In this document: positions 7,481 to 15,313 of the stretch, piece by piece
How the letters are laid out: each line of letters opens with the position of its first letter
Position numbering within the stretch: the stretch's first letter is position 1
From: an uncultured Anaerobutyricum sp.
Lineage (GTDB): Bacteria; Bacillota; Clostridia; Lachnospirales; Lachnospiraceae
DNA length: 28,630 nt
Reading direction: 5' to 3'
Assembly: GCA_934317185.1 (NCBI GenBank)
Contig: CAKREJ010000011.1
Location: 1 to 28,630, forward strand
Position numbers and translations under genes: made by a program
Notes under the pieces: generated by a model
Seen by the model: the letters and a program-made list of their open reading frames with translations, nothing else
Told to the model about the DNA's origin: nothing
The model's database searches: none

Positions 7481-7518
7481 AAAGGGTTTAGAAATTAAGT
7501 TTTCTAAACCCTTTTTTT
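7481..7518 (+). terminator. Intrinsic terminator of tRNA-Leu
   Basis: A perfect 14-bp stem AAAGGGTTTAGAAA/TTTCTAAACCCTTT (7481-7494 and 7501-7514) with a 6-base loop, extended by a T run to 7518. On the minus strand the stem is followed by TCTCTTTG, so it may also weakly stop the convergent gene that ends at 7559. Confidence 0.9.
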
Positions 7519-7558
7519 GACTGAAAATTCTTATGACATAAGTTTTTTCATCGATAAA

Positions 7559-7861
7559 TCAGGATCTGTTCTTTGCATTAAAGCAATAGAATGTAACCAC
7601 ATCCCCTGATTCTAAAGTAGCAGTATATCCGGCTACAGAATCCTCAAACAAATCTTCCTCCTTAACTTTATCATAAGAAATAACAGATGGAATCGAGATA
7701 ACCCCTTCCTGTCCTGCGAGATTAAACTGAATCTCGTCATCATCTGAATAGTAGTTAAAGAAGCAGGAATCAAAAGAAATCCAGACATTGTTAATACGCA
7801 TATTCCCCATAATGCCACGGTAATTGCGAAGCAGGGTATGAAATTCGGCTGTTTTTGCCAT
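7559..7861 (-). CDS. Hypothetical protein, 100 residues
   Basis: A small protein I do not recognise. It has no signal peptide or membrane segment, and the sequence is acidic with a likely beta-rich fold (ISIPSVISYDKVKEEDLF, GYTATLESGDVVTFYCF). On the minus strand CTGGAGG precedes the ATG by 8 bases, which supports a real gene. It converges on the tRNA-Leu terminator, and its upstream region (7862-7970) faces that of the transglutaminase gene, so the two are divergently transcribed. Function unknown. Confidence 0.7.
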   Translation of the reverse strand: MAKTAEFHTLLRNYRGIMGNMRINNVWISFDSCFFNYYSDDDEIQFNLAGQEGVISIPSVISYDKVKEEDLFEDSVAGYTATLESGDVVTFYCFNAKNRS

Positions 7862-7948
7862 GAGATAATCCTCCAGTTTCGTAATGTGAACTCTATGATT
7901 TATAAGAAATCAGATAAACAATGTTATTTTATCATGTTTCGACAATAA

Positions 7949-7977
7949 TTGCTATTTTTAATATATGATGATAAGAT
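7949..7977 (+). promoter_or_regulatory. Possible promoter for the transglutaminase-like gene
   Basis: TTGCTA (7949-7954), a 17-base spacer and TAAGAT (7972-7977). This is a weak match, with other AT-rich options nearby such as TATGAT at 7964-7969. It implies a leader of about 135 bases. Confidence 0.3.
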
Positions 7978-8012
7978 AAGGAGTGTACAAAACAAATGTA
8001 CTGATTAGATCA

Positions 8013-8086
8013 ATATATTTTCACAGCAATTCAGTCTTATACAAAAGAAACAGAAGATAAATAGAATTCAGAAGGTGAAAATATAT
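8013..8086 (+). repeat. 12-bp perfect inverted repeat in the leader of the transglutaminase-like gene
   Basis: ATATATTTTCAC (8013-8024) and GTGAAAATATAT (8075-8086) are exact reverse complements 50 bases apart, and AATTC/GAATT inside can extend the pairing with gaps. The stem would end 19 bases before the AAAGGAGG ribosome binding site, so it could form a leader RNA structure or bind a regulator at two half sites. Confidence 0.5.
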
Positions 8087-8118
8087 GCATTCTTGAAATG
8101 AATTTAAAGGAGGACAGA

Positions 8119-9876
8119 GTGAAAAAGAGAGAAGGTTTAAAGAGAGCAGGAACGATTTTGTTTTTACTGTTTCTGATTTTGGCAGGAAGCTTTTTTTTCA
8201 CAAAGGATGTAGATGCAGCGGCATTTTCAAATACACAAAAGGAATATATTAATGTACTGTCCAGGCTTATGATAGAAGGAAGCGTTACGGAAAATATGGA
8301 TGTTTACCGGAGCGTCAGTAAGGGAGAATCCGGTAAAAGATGTATGAGAGTGGCAGCTATTTCTAACAGAGCAGCAATCATGGCAGAAGGAATCGATTTT
8401 CTTGATGAAAACTGGTCACAGTATTATGCAGTCGAGACAAGAGATGGGAAAACAACATTTAACAGTACAAAAATAATAAGCAGAAGAAGGTTCCACAAAA
8501 GATATAAGAAGATTATACAGGGGTTAGACGAGGTATTATCTTCTGTAGAAGCTTCCATGAGTCCGGCAGATAAAGCAATGGCTGTATATATTTATCTGGC
8601 AGAGAATACACTTTATAAAGAATCTGCGGATGCACATACCGGATATGACGTTTTGGTGAATCACAAAGGTGTATGTGACGGACTGGCGAATGCATATGCA
8701 CTCGCAATGAATACGCTCGGAATTCCGTGTGGTGTTGTAAGTAATTATTCAAAAAATCATTCCTGGAATATCGTTAAGCTGAATGGAATATGGTATTTTG
8801 TGGATTTGACGAATGGCGTGGGAACCGGCAGGCATGAGGGGATGGTTGTCAGTTATGAAAGCTGTCTGGTTGGCTGGAGGACATTTTTAAAAACACATCC
8901 GGGATATAATAAAAAGGATGTGTATGGACAGGGTAATTCCAATTCTTTAAAAATGCAAAAGATAAGGCTGGCATCGTCTGACTATATAAAAAATACAAAA
9001 GAAATTGCTGGTGCACTGCAAAGAAAGACCTGTATGCTTTATTATAAGAAATATTGGTACTGGGTATCACAGGACAATTGCCTAAAGAGGTCTGATCTGA
9101 AGGGGAACAATACCGGTACATTTTATATAGCACCGGAAGGAAAGTATATCGGATGGATTCGAAAGTACAATAACAGAATTATTTTGTCATTGAATTCAGG
9201 AATTTATTCGATGAGCTTTCAAAGGAAATATCCCGTTTTGTTAAAACGAGTGGATCACAGAGAGAGTAGTACAGAAGTGCTGGGACCGTTGTGGAATCTT
9301 ATTTATGTCGGAAGATTTGTCATTGATAAAAAGGGCTATCTTTCGTATTATGTAGCAGATTTTCACGGTATCAGAAGGGGAAATACAAAGATTTTTCTCG
9401 GAGGACCGATGACGACCGCAAGGTATACGCCAAGAGGTAAAAAGGAAATAAAGCTGCGGGCGGGTCAGGTGAAGATGATTTCTGCGAGTTATTTTCACGA
9501 TCAGGCAATCCGGACTTCCGGATGGGCGAGCAGAAATTCATCCATTGTGAGTATAAGTAATAACGGATACATGAGAGCAAGACGGACCGGGACAACGTAT
9601 ATTTTTGCAAAGATTAACGGGAAAAAGAGAAAGATTCGTGTCAGAGTTACCGGTTATACGATTACTTACAGGAATGCGGGAATTAATTCTGAGAAGAATA
9701 AGATTATGGCATCAGGTAAATCAAGGATTGTTTTAAAGTCTCCAAAACGAAAAGGCTATTCTTTTATCGGATGGTATAATAAAAACGGAGAAAATATAGA
9801 AGTGATTCCGAAAGGAAATAAGAAAAATATTATTTTGTATGCAAGATGGGAGAAGAAGGATGACAGTAGAAGATAA
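8119..9876 (+). CDS. Secreted transglutaminase-like protein with Ig-like and InlB-type repeats
   Basis: About 585 residues from a GTG start. GTG at 8119 is chosen because AAAGGAGG ends 5 bases upstream; the in-frame ATG at 8098 has no ribosome binding site. The signal sequence FLLFLILAGSFFF ends near VDA-AAF. The transglutaminase-like domain (about 130-235) carries a triad of C186 in GVCDGLANAYA, H214 in NHSWN and D229 in FVDLTNG. A central beta-rich region follows (about 270-430), then a Big2-like Ig domain (about 435-520: SSIVSISNNGYMRARRTGTT) and a Listeria-Bacteroides/InlB repeat ending GYSFIGWYNK...LYARW. The likely role is a cell-surface protease or cross-linking enzyme. It overlaps the next gene by 17 bases, so the two are probably coupled. 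Confidence 0.8.
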   Translation: MKKREGLKRAGTILFLLFLILAGSFFFTKDVDAAAFSNTQKEYINVLSRLMIEGSVTENMDVYRSVSKGESGKRCMRVAAISNRAAIMAEGIDFLDENWSQYYAVETRDGKTTFNSTKIISRRRFHKRYKKIIQGLDEVLSSVEASMSPADKAMAVYIYLAENTLYKESADAHTGYDVLVNHKGVCDGLANAYALAMNTLGIPCGVVSNYSKNHSWNIVKLNGIWYFVDLTNGVGTGRHEGMVVSYESCLVGWRTFLKTHPGYNKKDVYGQGNSNSLKMQKIRLASSDYIKNTKEIAGALQRKTCMLYYKKYWYWVSQDNCLKRSDLKGNNTGTFYIAPEGKYIGWIRKYNNRIILSLNSGIYSMSFQRKYPVLLKRVDHRESSTEVLGPLWNLIYVGRFVIDKKGYLSYYVADFHGIRRGNTKIFLGGPMTTARYTPRGKKEIKLRAGQVKMISASYFHDQAIRTSGWASRNSSIVSISNNGYMRARRTGTTYIFAKINGKKRKIRVRVTGYTITYRNAGINSEKNKIMASGKSRIVLKSPKRKGYSFIGWYNKNGENIEVIPKGNKKNIILYARWEKKDDSRR

Positions 9877-11671
9877 AGAAAAGACAGTGAAAAAAAGACA
9901 GGATTGTGATCCGGCATATCAGTGGCATATTGAGGATCTGTACGCTTCAGATGAACTTTGGGAGAAAGATTATAAAGCACTTGCGAAGGAAACGAAGGAA
10001 CTTGCAGCATATGAGGGAAGGTTAAAAGAAGGCTCTGCAATATTTGTAGAGTATATGCATAAAAAAGAAGCGGTCCTAAAGAAGTTTGAAGCGGTATATG
10101 TTTATGCCAATCAGCGTTATCATGAGGATACCGGCAATAGCTTTTATCAGGGACTTTCCGGTAAGGCACAGGCGTTATCCCTGCAGCTTGACAGTGCAGT
10201 TGTATTTGAAGAGCCGGAGCTTTTAGCGATTGGAAAAGAAGAGATTACTTCATGGTTTGAACAGAATCCAGATATGGAGCTGTACCGGAGATATTTTTAT
10301 GAGTTGTTCCGCCAGCAGGAGCATGTTCTTTCCAAAGAAGAGGAAGGGATTCTTGCAGATGTATCCGATATGTCAGCAGATATATCTAATATTTTTTCTA
10401 TGTTTAATAATGCAGATATCCGCTTTCCATCAATTGAAAGCAAAGAAGGAGAGAAGATTCCGGTAAGTCATGGAAGATACACCCTCCTTTTAGAGAACAG
10501 ATCTGTGGATATCCGTAAAGCAGCATTTGAATCCGTGTATTCTCAGTATGGACAGTACAAAAATACGCTGGCAGCACTTTATGCAGCGAACTTAAAGAAT
10601 ACAGCATTTTTTGCAAGAAGAAGGAACTATGCCTCTTCTTTAGAAATGGCATTAGACGGAGGAGAGATTCCGACATCAGTATATACAAGCCTTATTGATA
10701 CGGTACATGAACATATGGACTTAATGCACCGATATGTCTCTCTTCGCAAAAAAGCTTTAAATGTACCGGAGCTTCATATGTATGATCTTTATGTACCGAT
10801 GGTCGATGAATTTGAGATGAAGGTTTCATTTTCAGAGGCAAAAGAAATCGTAAAGAAAGGACTCGCACCATTAGGAGAGGAATATGGAAATATTCTTGCC
10901 AATGGAATGGATAATGGCTGGATTGATGTATACGAAAATGAAGGAAAGCGAAGTGGAGCATATTCCTGGGGAGCATACGGCTGTCATCCATTTGTACTGA
11001 TGAATTATCAGGATAATCTGAATAACGTGTTTACACTCGCCCATGAGATGGGACATTCGATGCATTCTTACTATTCTGATAAAAATCAGCCATACCTTTA
11101 TGCAGGGTATCGCATTTTCGTCGCAGAAGTTGCTTCTACCTGTAATGAAGCACTTCTAATGGAATATCTACTGAAAAATACAGAGAATAAAAAAGAAAAA
11201 ATGTATCTCATTAATTATTTTCTGGAACAATTTAAGGGAACCTTGTATCGTCAGACAATGTTTGCGGAATTTGAAAAACTGACACATGAAATGGTAGCAA
11301 AAAATGAGCCACTTACCGCAGAAGTATTATGTGACATTTACTATAAGCTGAATGAACAGTATTTCGGAAAGGACATTGTTATTGATAAGGAGATCGCTTT
11401 AGAGTGGGCGAGAATTCCTCATTTTTACACGCCATTTTATGTATATCAGTATGCAACAGGGTACTCTGCGGCGATTGCGATCAGCAGAAAGATTTTAAGT
11501 GGAGATGAAAAGGCGAAAGAAGGATATTTTAAGTTCTTAAGTGGTGGAAGCTCCATGAATCCGATCGACTTGTTACGTCTTTGTGATGTAGATATGGCAA
11601 CAAAAGAACCGGTAGAAGCCGCATTGCAGTTATTTGGTGAATTGCTCGATGAGATGGAAGCAATGCTGTAG
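9860..11671 (+). CDS. pepF: Oligoendopeptidase F (M3B metallopeptidase)
   Basis: A cytosolic zinc oligopeptidase that degrades peptides of moderate length. I place the start at ATG 9860 (603 residues), which has GGGAG 7 bases upstream; ATG 9839 is preceded by no ribosome binding site. The zinc motif HEMGH spans residues 395-399 (LAHEMGHSMHSYYS), with the distal glutamate ligand E423 in FVAEVASTCNE. The N-terminal half is helical and ends before YDLYVPM, as in the family. The C-terminal region RIPHFYTPFYVYQYATGYSAA is typical of PepF. No signal peptide. It overlaps the transglutaminase-like gene by 17 bases, and an independent promoter for the next gene follows. Confidence 0.93.
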   Translation: MTVEDKEKTVKKRQDCDPAYQWHIEDLYASDELWEKDYKALAKETKELAAYEGRLKEGSAIFVEYMHKKEAVLKKFEAVYVYANQRYHEDTGNSFYQGLSGKAQALSLQLDSAVVFEEPELLAIGKEEITSWFEQNPDMELYRRYFYELFRQQEHVLSKEEEGILADVSDMSADISNIFSMFNNADIRFPSIESKEGEKIPVSHGRYTLLLENRSVDIRKAAFESVYSQYGQYKNTLAALYAANLKNTAFFARRRNYASSLEMALDGGEIPTSVYTSLIDTVHEHMDLMHRYVSLRKKALNVPELHMYDLYVPMVDEFEMKVSFSEAKEIVKKGLAPLGEEYGNILANGMDNGWIDVYENEGKRSGAYSWGAYGCHPFVLMNYQDNLNNVFTLAHEMGHSMHSYYSDKNQPYLYAGYRIFVAEVASTCNEALLMEYLLKNTENKKEKMYLINYFLEQFKGTLYRQTMFAEFEKLTHEMVAKNEPLTAEVLCDIYYKLNEQYFGKDIVIDKEIALEWARIPHFYTPFYVYQYATGYSAAIAISRKILSGDEKAKEGYFKFLSGGSSMNPIDLLRLCDVDMATKEPVEAALQLFGELLDEMEAML

Positions 11672-11696
11672 CTGTGGTATCGTGTAAAGAAGTGTA

Positions 11697-11725
11697 TTGA
11701 AAAGATATTGTGATAGTAGTATAAA
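11697..11725 (+). promoter_or_regulatory. Promoter for the hypothetical/DUF815 gene pair
   Basis: TTGAAA (11697-11702), a 17-base spacer and TATAAA (11720-11725), 28 bases before the ATG at 11753. Confidence 0.65.
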
Positions 11726-11752
11726 TAGATAAAGTATTGGGAGATAAGATTT

Positions 11753-12409
11753 ATGTATGAATTTACGTTATTAAAAAGTATGTTTTTTGAATTAGATAAA
11801 TATGAAATAGAAGGGGTGACACAGACGCAGGAAGGGCAGAGGACATTTCGCAGGCTGGAGATTTCCTATGACAGCGTACCGGAAGTAACATCCATTACTG
11901 CCGAAGAGAGAATTCTGCCGTATGTGGACAGGTATTATCTGTTTATTAACGATGAAAGAGTGGAGACGGATATCCGAGATCCAAAGATAAAGCAGGTTAT
12001 TTATGAATTTTACAAGCAATATCATCCGGAATATTTAAAAGCTGATCTCCCGGATGATATGACAGATGTGAATATCTTAGATTGTTTTGAAGTATTTAAT
12101 ATGCCGGATTATCGTCCGAAACACGCCTTTCCGGGAGTGGTGACAATAGAGGATATCCGTAATGGTAAGGTTCGTGATGAAGACAGACCAAAGTTTGCAT
12201 TTCCGGGTCTGGAGTTGTATTCTAAGAAGGATGAATCGGAAGAAGAAAAACCAATGGTAGCTTCATTCAAAGGTTACACGGCATTTGACGGTGACCAGGA
12301 ACAGGCAAAGAACAAAATAGAACAGTTAAAAAGTCAGTTTGCTTCTCAGATAGAAGCTTTAAACGTAGATGAGATTTTGAAAAAACGTTCTGAGAATCAG
12401 GAGGAATAA
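11753..12409 (+). CDS. Hypothetical protein with two RPKxAFPG motifs, partner of the DUF815 ATPase
   Basis: A 218-residue soluble protein I do not recognise. The N-terminal 90 residues look beta-rich (RRLEISYDSVPEVTSI, YYLFINDERVETDI). Two near-identical motifs, RPKHAFPG (121-128) and RPKFAFPG (145-152), lie 24 residues apart and look like short linear binding motifs. The C-terminus (about 165-218) is charged and probably coiled coil. GGGAG precedes the ATG by 9 bases. The next gene starts 3 bases after the stop and takes its AGGAGG from the end of this gene, so the two proteins are likely made together and may form a complex. The motifs could dock to the ATPase, but that is inference. Confidence 0.75.
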   Translation: MYEFTLLKSMFFELDKYEIEGVTQTQEGQRTFRRLEISYDSVPEVTSITAEERILPYVDRYYLFINDERVETDIRDPKIKQVIYEFYKQYHPEYLKADLPDDMTDVNILDCFEVFNMPDYRPKHAFPGVVTIEDIRNGKVRDEDRPKFAFPGLELYSKKDESEEEKPMVASFKGYTAFDGDQEQAKNKIEQLKSQFASQIEALNVDEILKKRSENQEE

Positions 12410-12412
12410 ACA

Positions 12413-13717
12413 ATGTACAGAGAAGTATCTAAATTAATTTTATATCGTAATTTAGGAGAGGACAGTATCCTTTTAAACATGGCAGACATCTTTAAACGCT
12501 TTGATAGTTGTCATTACAGAGCAGAAGAACTGATTACAGATATTTACAGAGAGATGAAGGCATTATTAGACCTTGCGACAACTTACGGATTTGATAAGAA
12601 CCTGTGGCACAATTATCTTACCTTTGTTCTTGTAACCAATGAAAATTCCTTCAGTATGACCAGTGAGAAGGTTGGGGCGAATGATGGAACCGTAAATCAC
12701 TTTGCGAAAAATGATTTTCAGGTATTTATGAATCTGTTCCATTATGACTTCAGAGCGATTGAAGAGACATTGGGAATTGACTGTTTCAGTACAATATTAA
12801 ACTATAAGGCAATCGGTAAGACGGAACGTATGTACAATAAAAATGTAAGTGAAAAGGTTCGTGCACTTTCCGATAAGCTTGCAGCAGCAGAGGATGTAGA
12901 TGCTTTCTTTGATGCAGTTGTAAAGTTCTATAAAGAGTATGGTGTGGGAATGTTTGGATTGAATAAAGCCTTCCGTATCGTAGAAAATAACGGAAAGCCT
13001 GACTTTGTTCCAATTAATAATCTGGATAAGGTTACGTTGGATGACCTGACAGGTTACGAGATTCAGAAAAAGAAGCTGGTAGATAATACAGAAGCTTTTG
13101 TTCAGGGCAGAGTAGCCAATAACTGTCTGCTTTACGGTGATGCCGGTACCGGTAAGTCTACAAGCATCAAGGCAATATTGAATCAGTATTATGGGGACGG
13201 TCTTCGTATGATAGAGATTTATAAGCATCAGTTTAAATATCTTTCTGCGATCATCAGCCATATTAAGAACAGAAATTATCGCTTTATCATTTATATGGAT
13301 GATCTGTCCTTTGAAGAATTCGAGATTGAATACAAATATCTTAAGGCAGTTATTGAAGGTGGAATGGAAACAAAGCCAGATAATGTTTTAATCTATGCGA
13401 CATCTAACCGCCGTCATCTCATTCGTGAGACATGGTCCGACCGTTCCGATAAGGATGAAGAACTGCATCGTTCCGATACAGTACAGGAGAAGCTGTCACT
13501 TGCAGCACGTTTTGGTGTAAGCATCAATTACTCCAAACCGACACAGCAGGAATACTTCCAGATTGTTACAAATCTGGCCAGGAAATATCCGGAAATTACG
13601 ATGAGCGACGAGGAACTTTGTGCACAGGCAAACAAATGGGAACTTTCTCATGGTGGAATTTCCGGACGTACGGCACAGCAGTTTATTAATTACATAGCCG
13701 GTAAGTCAGCGAACTAA
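12413..13717 (+). CDS. AAA-type ATPase, DUF815 family
   Basis: A 434-residue AAA-like ATPase. The C-terminal half has Walker A GDAGTGKS (242-249, K248), Walker [12 protein letters not shown] with D296 and D297, a sensor-like [10 protein letters not shown] and the tail [14 protein letters not shown]. This layout matches the uncharacterised DUF815 family of P-loop ATPases. The N-terminal 200 residues are a helical domain of unknown function. The family has no settled biochemical role; sequence relatedness to DnaA/IstB-type AAA proteins suggests loading or remodelling activity, which I cannot confirm. No membrane segments. It is translationally coupled to the RPKxAFPG protein, and no further gene belongs to this unit. 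Confidence 0.88.
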   Translation: MYREVSKLILYRNLGEDSILLNMADIFKRFDSCHYRAEELITDIYREMKALLDLATTYGFDKNLWHNYLTFVLVTNENSFSMTSEKVGANDGTVNHFAKNDFQVFMNLFHYDFRAIEETLGIDCFSTILNYKAIGKTERMYNKNVSEKVRALSDKLAAAEDVDAFFDAVVKFYKEYGVGMFGLNKAFRIVENNGKPDFVPINNLDKVTLDDLTGYEIQKKKLVDNTEAFVQGRVANNCLLYGDAGTGKSTSIKAILNQYYGDGLRMIEIYKHQFKYLSAIISHIKNRNYRFIIYMDDLSFEEFEIEYKYLKAVIEGGMETKPDNVLIYATSNRRHLIRETWSDRSDKDEELHRSDTVQEKLSLAARFGVSINYSKPTQQEYFQIVTNLARKYPEITMSDEELCAQANKWELSHGGISGRTAQQFINYIAGKSAN

Positions 13718-13815
13718 CGACAGTTATATCAACGTACATAACAAGAATAAAATCCTTCTTTTTTACAGAAGATAACCATATAGCTTAATAAGCTTAGAAA
13801 GCGGAGGTGTTTTTT

Positions 13816-14031
13816 GTGAAAAAGAAGGAAAAATTATTTTTAAAGGGAGAAATTGATATTTCAAAACTTGATTCAGATGTTCAGAAAAAATATGAGATTG
13901 CAAAAGAGCTTGGAATATATGATAAAGTTTTAAAAGATGGCTGGGGTTCTCTGACTGCGGAGGAAACCGGAAGACTGGGTGGAATAATAGGCAAAAAGAA
14001 AAAGGACCCCGGGGAAAGGGTCCTTTCTTAG
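13816..14031 (+). CDS. Small acid-soluble spore protein, alpha/beta type (SspF-like)
   Basis: A 71-residue protein that should coat DNA in the dormant spore and be degraded at germination. KKYEIAKELG (24-33) matches the conserved GPR protease region of alpha/beta SASPs, and GWGSLTAEETGRLGGIIGKK (42-61) matches their second conserved block; the IYDKVLKDGW spacing resembles SspF-type proteins. The GTG at 13816 is the start because GGAGG (13803-13807) lies 8 bases upstream; the earlier in-frame GTG at 13807 overlaps that site. The last ten codons lie inside a perfect hairpin. Expression should be forespore-specific, but I could not find a convincing sigma-G promoter. Confidence 0.82.
   Translation: MKKKEKLFLKGEIDISKLDSDVQKKYEIAKELGIYDKVLKDGWGSLTAEETGRLGGIIGKKKKDPGERVLS
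14001..14026 (+). terminator. Hairpin overlapping the 3' end of the spore protein gene
   Basis: AAAGGACCC (14001-14009) and GGGTCCTTT (14018-14026) form a 9-bp stem with an 8-base loop. It is wholly within the coding region and encodes the last residues. Only TTTCTT follows, so termination strength is doubtful; protection of the 3' end is an alternative. Confidence 0.5.
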
Positions 14032-14086
14032 CCTCATCTGAGGCATTCATTAAAAGGAGGAAGCCCATATACTGTATACGGGCTTC
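14031..14086 (+). other. Two further hairpins and an orphan ribosome binding site
   Basis: GCCTCA/TGAGGC (14031-14044) is a compact inverted repeat with a 2-base centre. GAAGCCC/GGGCTTC (14060-14066 and 14080-14086) flanks TATA-CTG-TATA, giving a 27-base hairpin. AAGGAGG (14054-14060) sits against the 5' arm but no ATG, GTG or TTG at useful distance opens a reading frame. No T run follows either hairpin on the plus strand. With the hairpin at 14001-14026 they make a dense series of three stems. Confidence 0.45.
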
Positions 14087-14226
14087 AAAATATGAAAAAA
14101 ATCTTTAGCCACAAGAAATAGAGGGATTTCTTTGTTGCTGTCTATACTATAAAGAAAAAATATGTCCTATTTTTGACGAAAATTTGAACAAAAGGTGAAA
14201 CATATCGAAAATAATAGATATATAAG

Positions 14227-14273
14227 ATGTGAGATGACTCCAACCTCTGTAGGTGTCGAGCAATAAATCACAT
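14227..14273 (+). other. Possible structured leader of the 59-residue gene
   Basis: ATGTGA (14227-14232) pairs with TCACAT (14268-14273). Inside, CTC/GAG and ACCT/AGGT (14243-14246 with 14251-14254) can stack around a CTGT loop. It ends about 20 bases before the AAGGAGGAGG site at 14292. Pairing is short and based on one copy, so this is tentative, and it matches no riboswitch I know. Confidence 0.25.
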
Positions 14274-14308
14274 TCTTGAAAAAAGGCAAAGAAGGAGGAG
14301 GAAGCAAA

Positions 14309-14488
14309 ATGGGTGTTGTGATCGGGAAGATGGATGGGCAGGTTGAAAAGATTTTTTTAGGAAATAATTTAACAAGAAGTACAAAAAATTATGCTAAAAT
14401 GCTGAAAGACGAGAACTTGTCAGAAGAAGAAAAAGAGCGTATTCTGAAAGCAGAGAAGAAGAAACAGGAAGAGGATATAATTTTATAA
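14309..14488 (+). CDS. Small hypothetical protein, 59 residues
   Basis: ATG 14309 is preceded by AAGGAGGAGG, so translation is well supported; the longer in-frame opening at 14276 (TTG) has no ribosome binding site. The product begins MGVVIGKMDGQVEKIFLGNN and ends in a highly charged helical tail (LSEEEKERILKAEKKKQEED). No signal peptide or membrane segment. It lies between a spore protein gene and a glycosyltransferase gene. I do not recognise it. Confidence 0.65.
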   Translation: MGVVIGKMDGQVEKIFLGNNLTRSTKNYAKMLKDENLSEEEKERILKAEKKKQEEDIIL

Positions 14489-14575
14489 TTGTTTATACAG
14501 TCAGAAGGCAGGCAGTGCCAGATTGTGTGAGATCATAACTGGGAACAGAGAATATAGTAAGTGGAGAATATGTGT

Positions 14576-15310
14576 ATGAAGATTTCAGTAGCGATGGCAT
14601 ATTATAACGGCGGTACATATATAGAAGAACAGATGGAATCAATCCTGATGCAGCTTGGAGAAAAGGATGAGCTGATCGTGTCGGTAGATGGAGCAACAGA
14701 TGGATCTGAGCCGTTGCTCTTAAAGATGGCAGATATGGACAGGCGAATTCATATTATAAAGGGACCTGGGAAGGGTGTTGTGAAGAACTTTGAGAATGCG
14801 ATTCGTCATTGTGTGGGAGATATTATTTATCTATCAGATCAGGATGATATATGGAAGCCGGATAAAGTAGAGAAGACGAATGCAGCTTTTTTAGATCCGG
14901 AGGTTAAAGCGGTTCTTCATGATGCAGAGATTGTCGATGAGAATGGAGTGCCAACAGGAGGAGAGAGCCTATTTTCCTTAAGAGACAGTAAGGCAGGAAT
15001 TTTAAAAAATATTTTAAAGAACAGTTATGTAGGCTGCTGCATGGCATTTCGCAGAGAACTTGTACCGGTGATCTGTCCGATACCGAAAGAGATGTATATG
15101 CATGATTACTGGATTGGAACCGCAGCAGAATATATGGGAAGGGTATGCTTTTTAAAAGAGCCGCTTATCGGATATCGCAGGCATTCTTCTAATGTTACGC
15201 AGATGACGCATGGAAGTGTCCGTTTTATGATAAAGAAAAGAGTAGACATTATCCGGTGTCTTCGACTGTTGAAGAAAAGAATCCGGCTTTTGTACAAATC
15301 TGAGGAGTAG
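14576..15310 (+). CDS. Glycosyltransferase family 2
   Basis: A 244-residue GT-A fold transferase. I choose ATG 14576 (MKISVAMAYYNGG) because GGAGA lies 8 bases upstream; the GTG at 14561 and ATG at 14570 are poorly placed. Motifs include the opening AYYNGGTYIEEQMESIL, the nucleotide-binding SVDGATDGS, the metal/acceptor motif YLSDQDDIW as in rhamnosyltransferase-like GT2 enzymes, and a late MHDYWIG. There are no membrane segments, unlike polyprenyl-phosphate sugar transferases of the CsbB type. The YfhO-type gene starts 3 bases after the stop, so the pair probably acts in one cell-surface glycan pathway. Sugar and acceptor are unknown. Confidence 0.88.
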   Translation: MKISVAMAYYNGGTYIEEQMESILMQLGEKDELIVSVDGATDGSEPLLLKMADMDRRIHIIKGPGKGVVKNFENAIRHCVGDIIYLSDQDDIWKPDKVEKTNAAFLDPEVKAVLHDAEIVDENGVPTGGESLFSLRDSKAGILKNILKNSYVGCCMAFRRELVPVICPIPKEMYMHDYWIGTAAEYMGRVCFLKEPLIGYRRHSSNVTQMTHGSVRFMIKKRVDIIRCLRLLKKRIRLLYKSEE

Positions 15311-15313
15311 TTT

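Noticed and set aside
8098..8118. ATG 8098 as start of the transglutaminase-like gene
   Set aside because: No ribosome binding site before it, while AAAGGAGG is ideally placed for GTG 8119.
9756..10169. 137-codon minus-strand reading frame opposite pepF
   Set aside because: It is antisense to the clear pepF and transglutaminase frames and shows no motif or start signal.
12797..13261. 154-codon minus-strand reading frame opposite the DUF815 gene
   Set aside because: It covers the Walker A region of a well-supported gene in antisense and has no recognisable content.
14227..14273. Known riboswitch upstream of the 59-residue gene
   Set aside because: The stems are short and no conserved aptamer motif that I know is present; I kept it only as a tentative leader structure.
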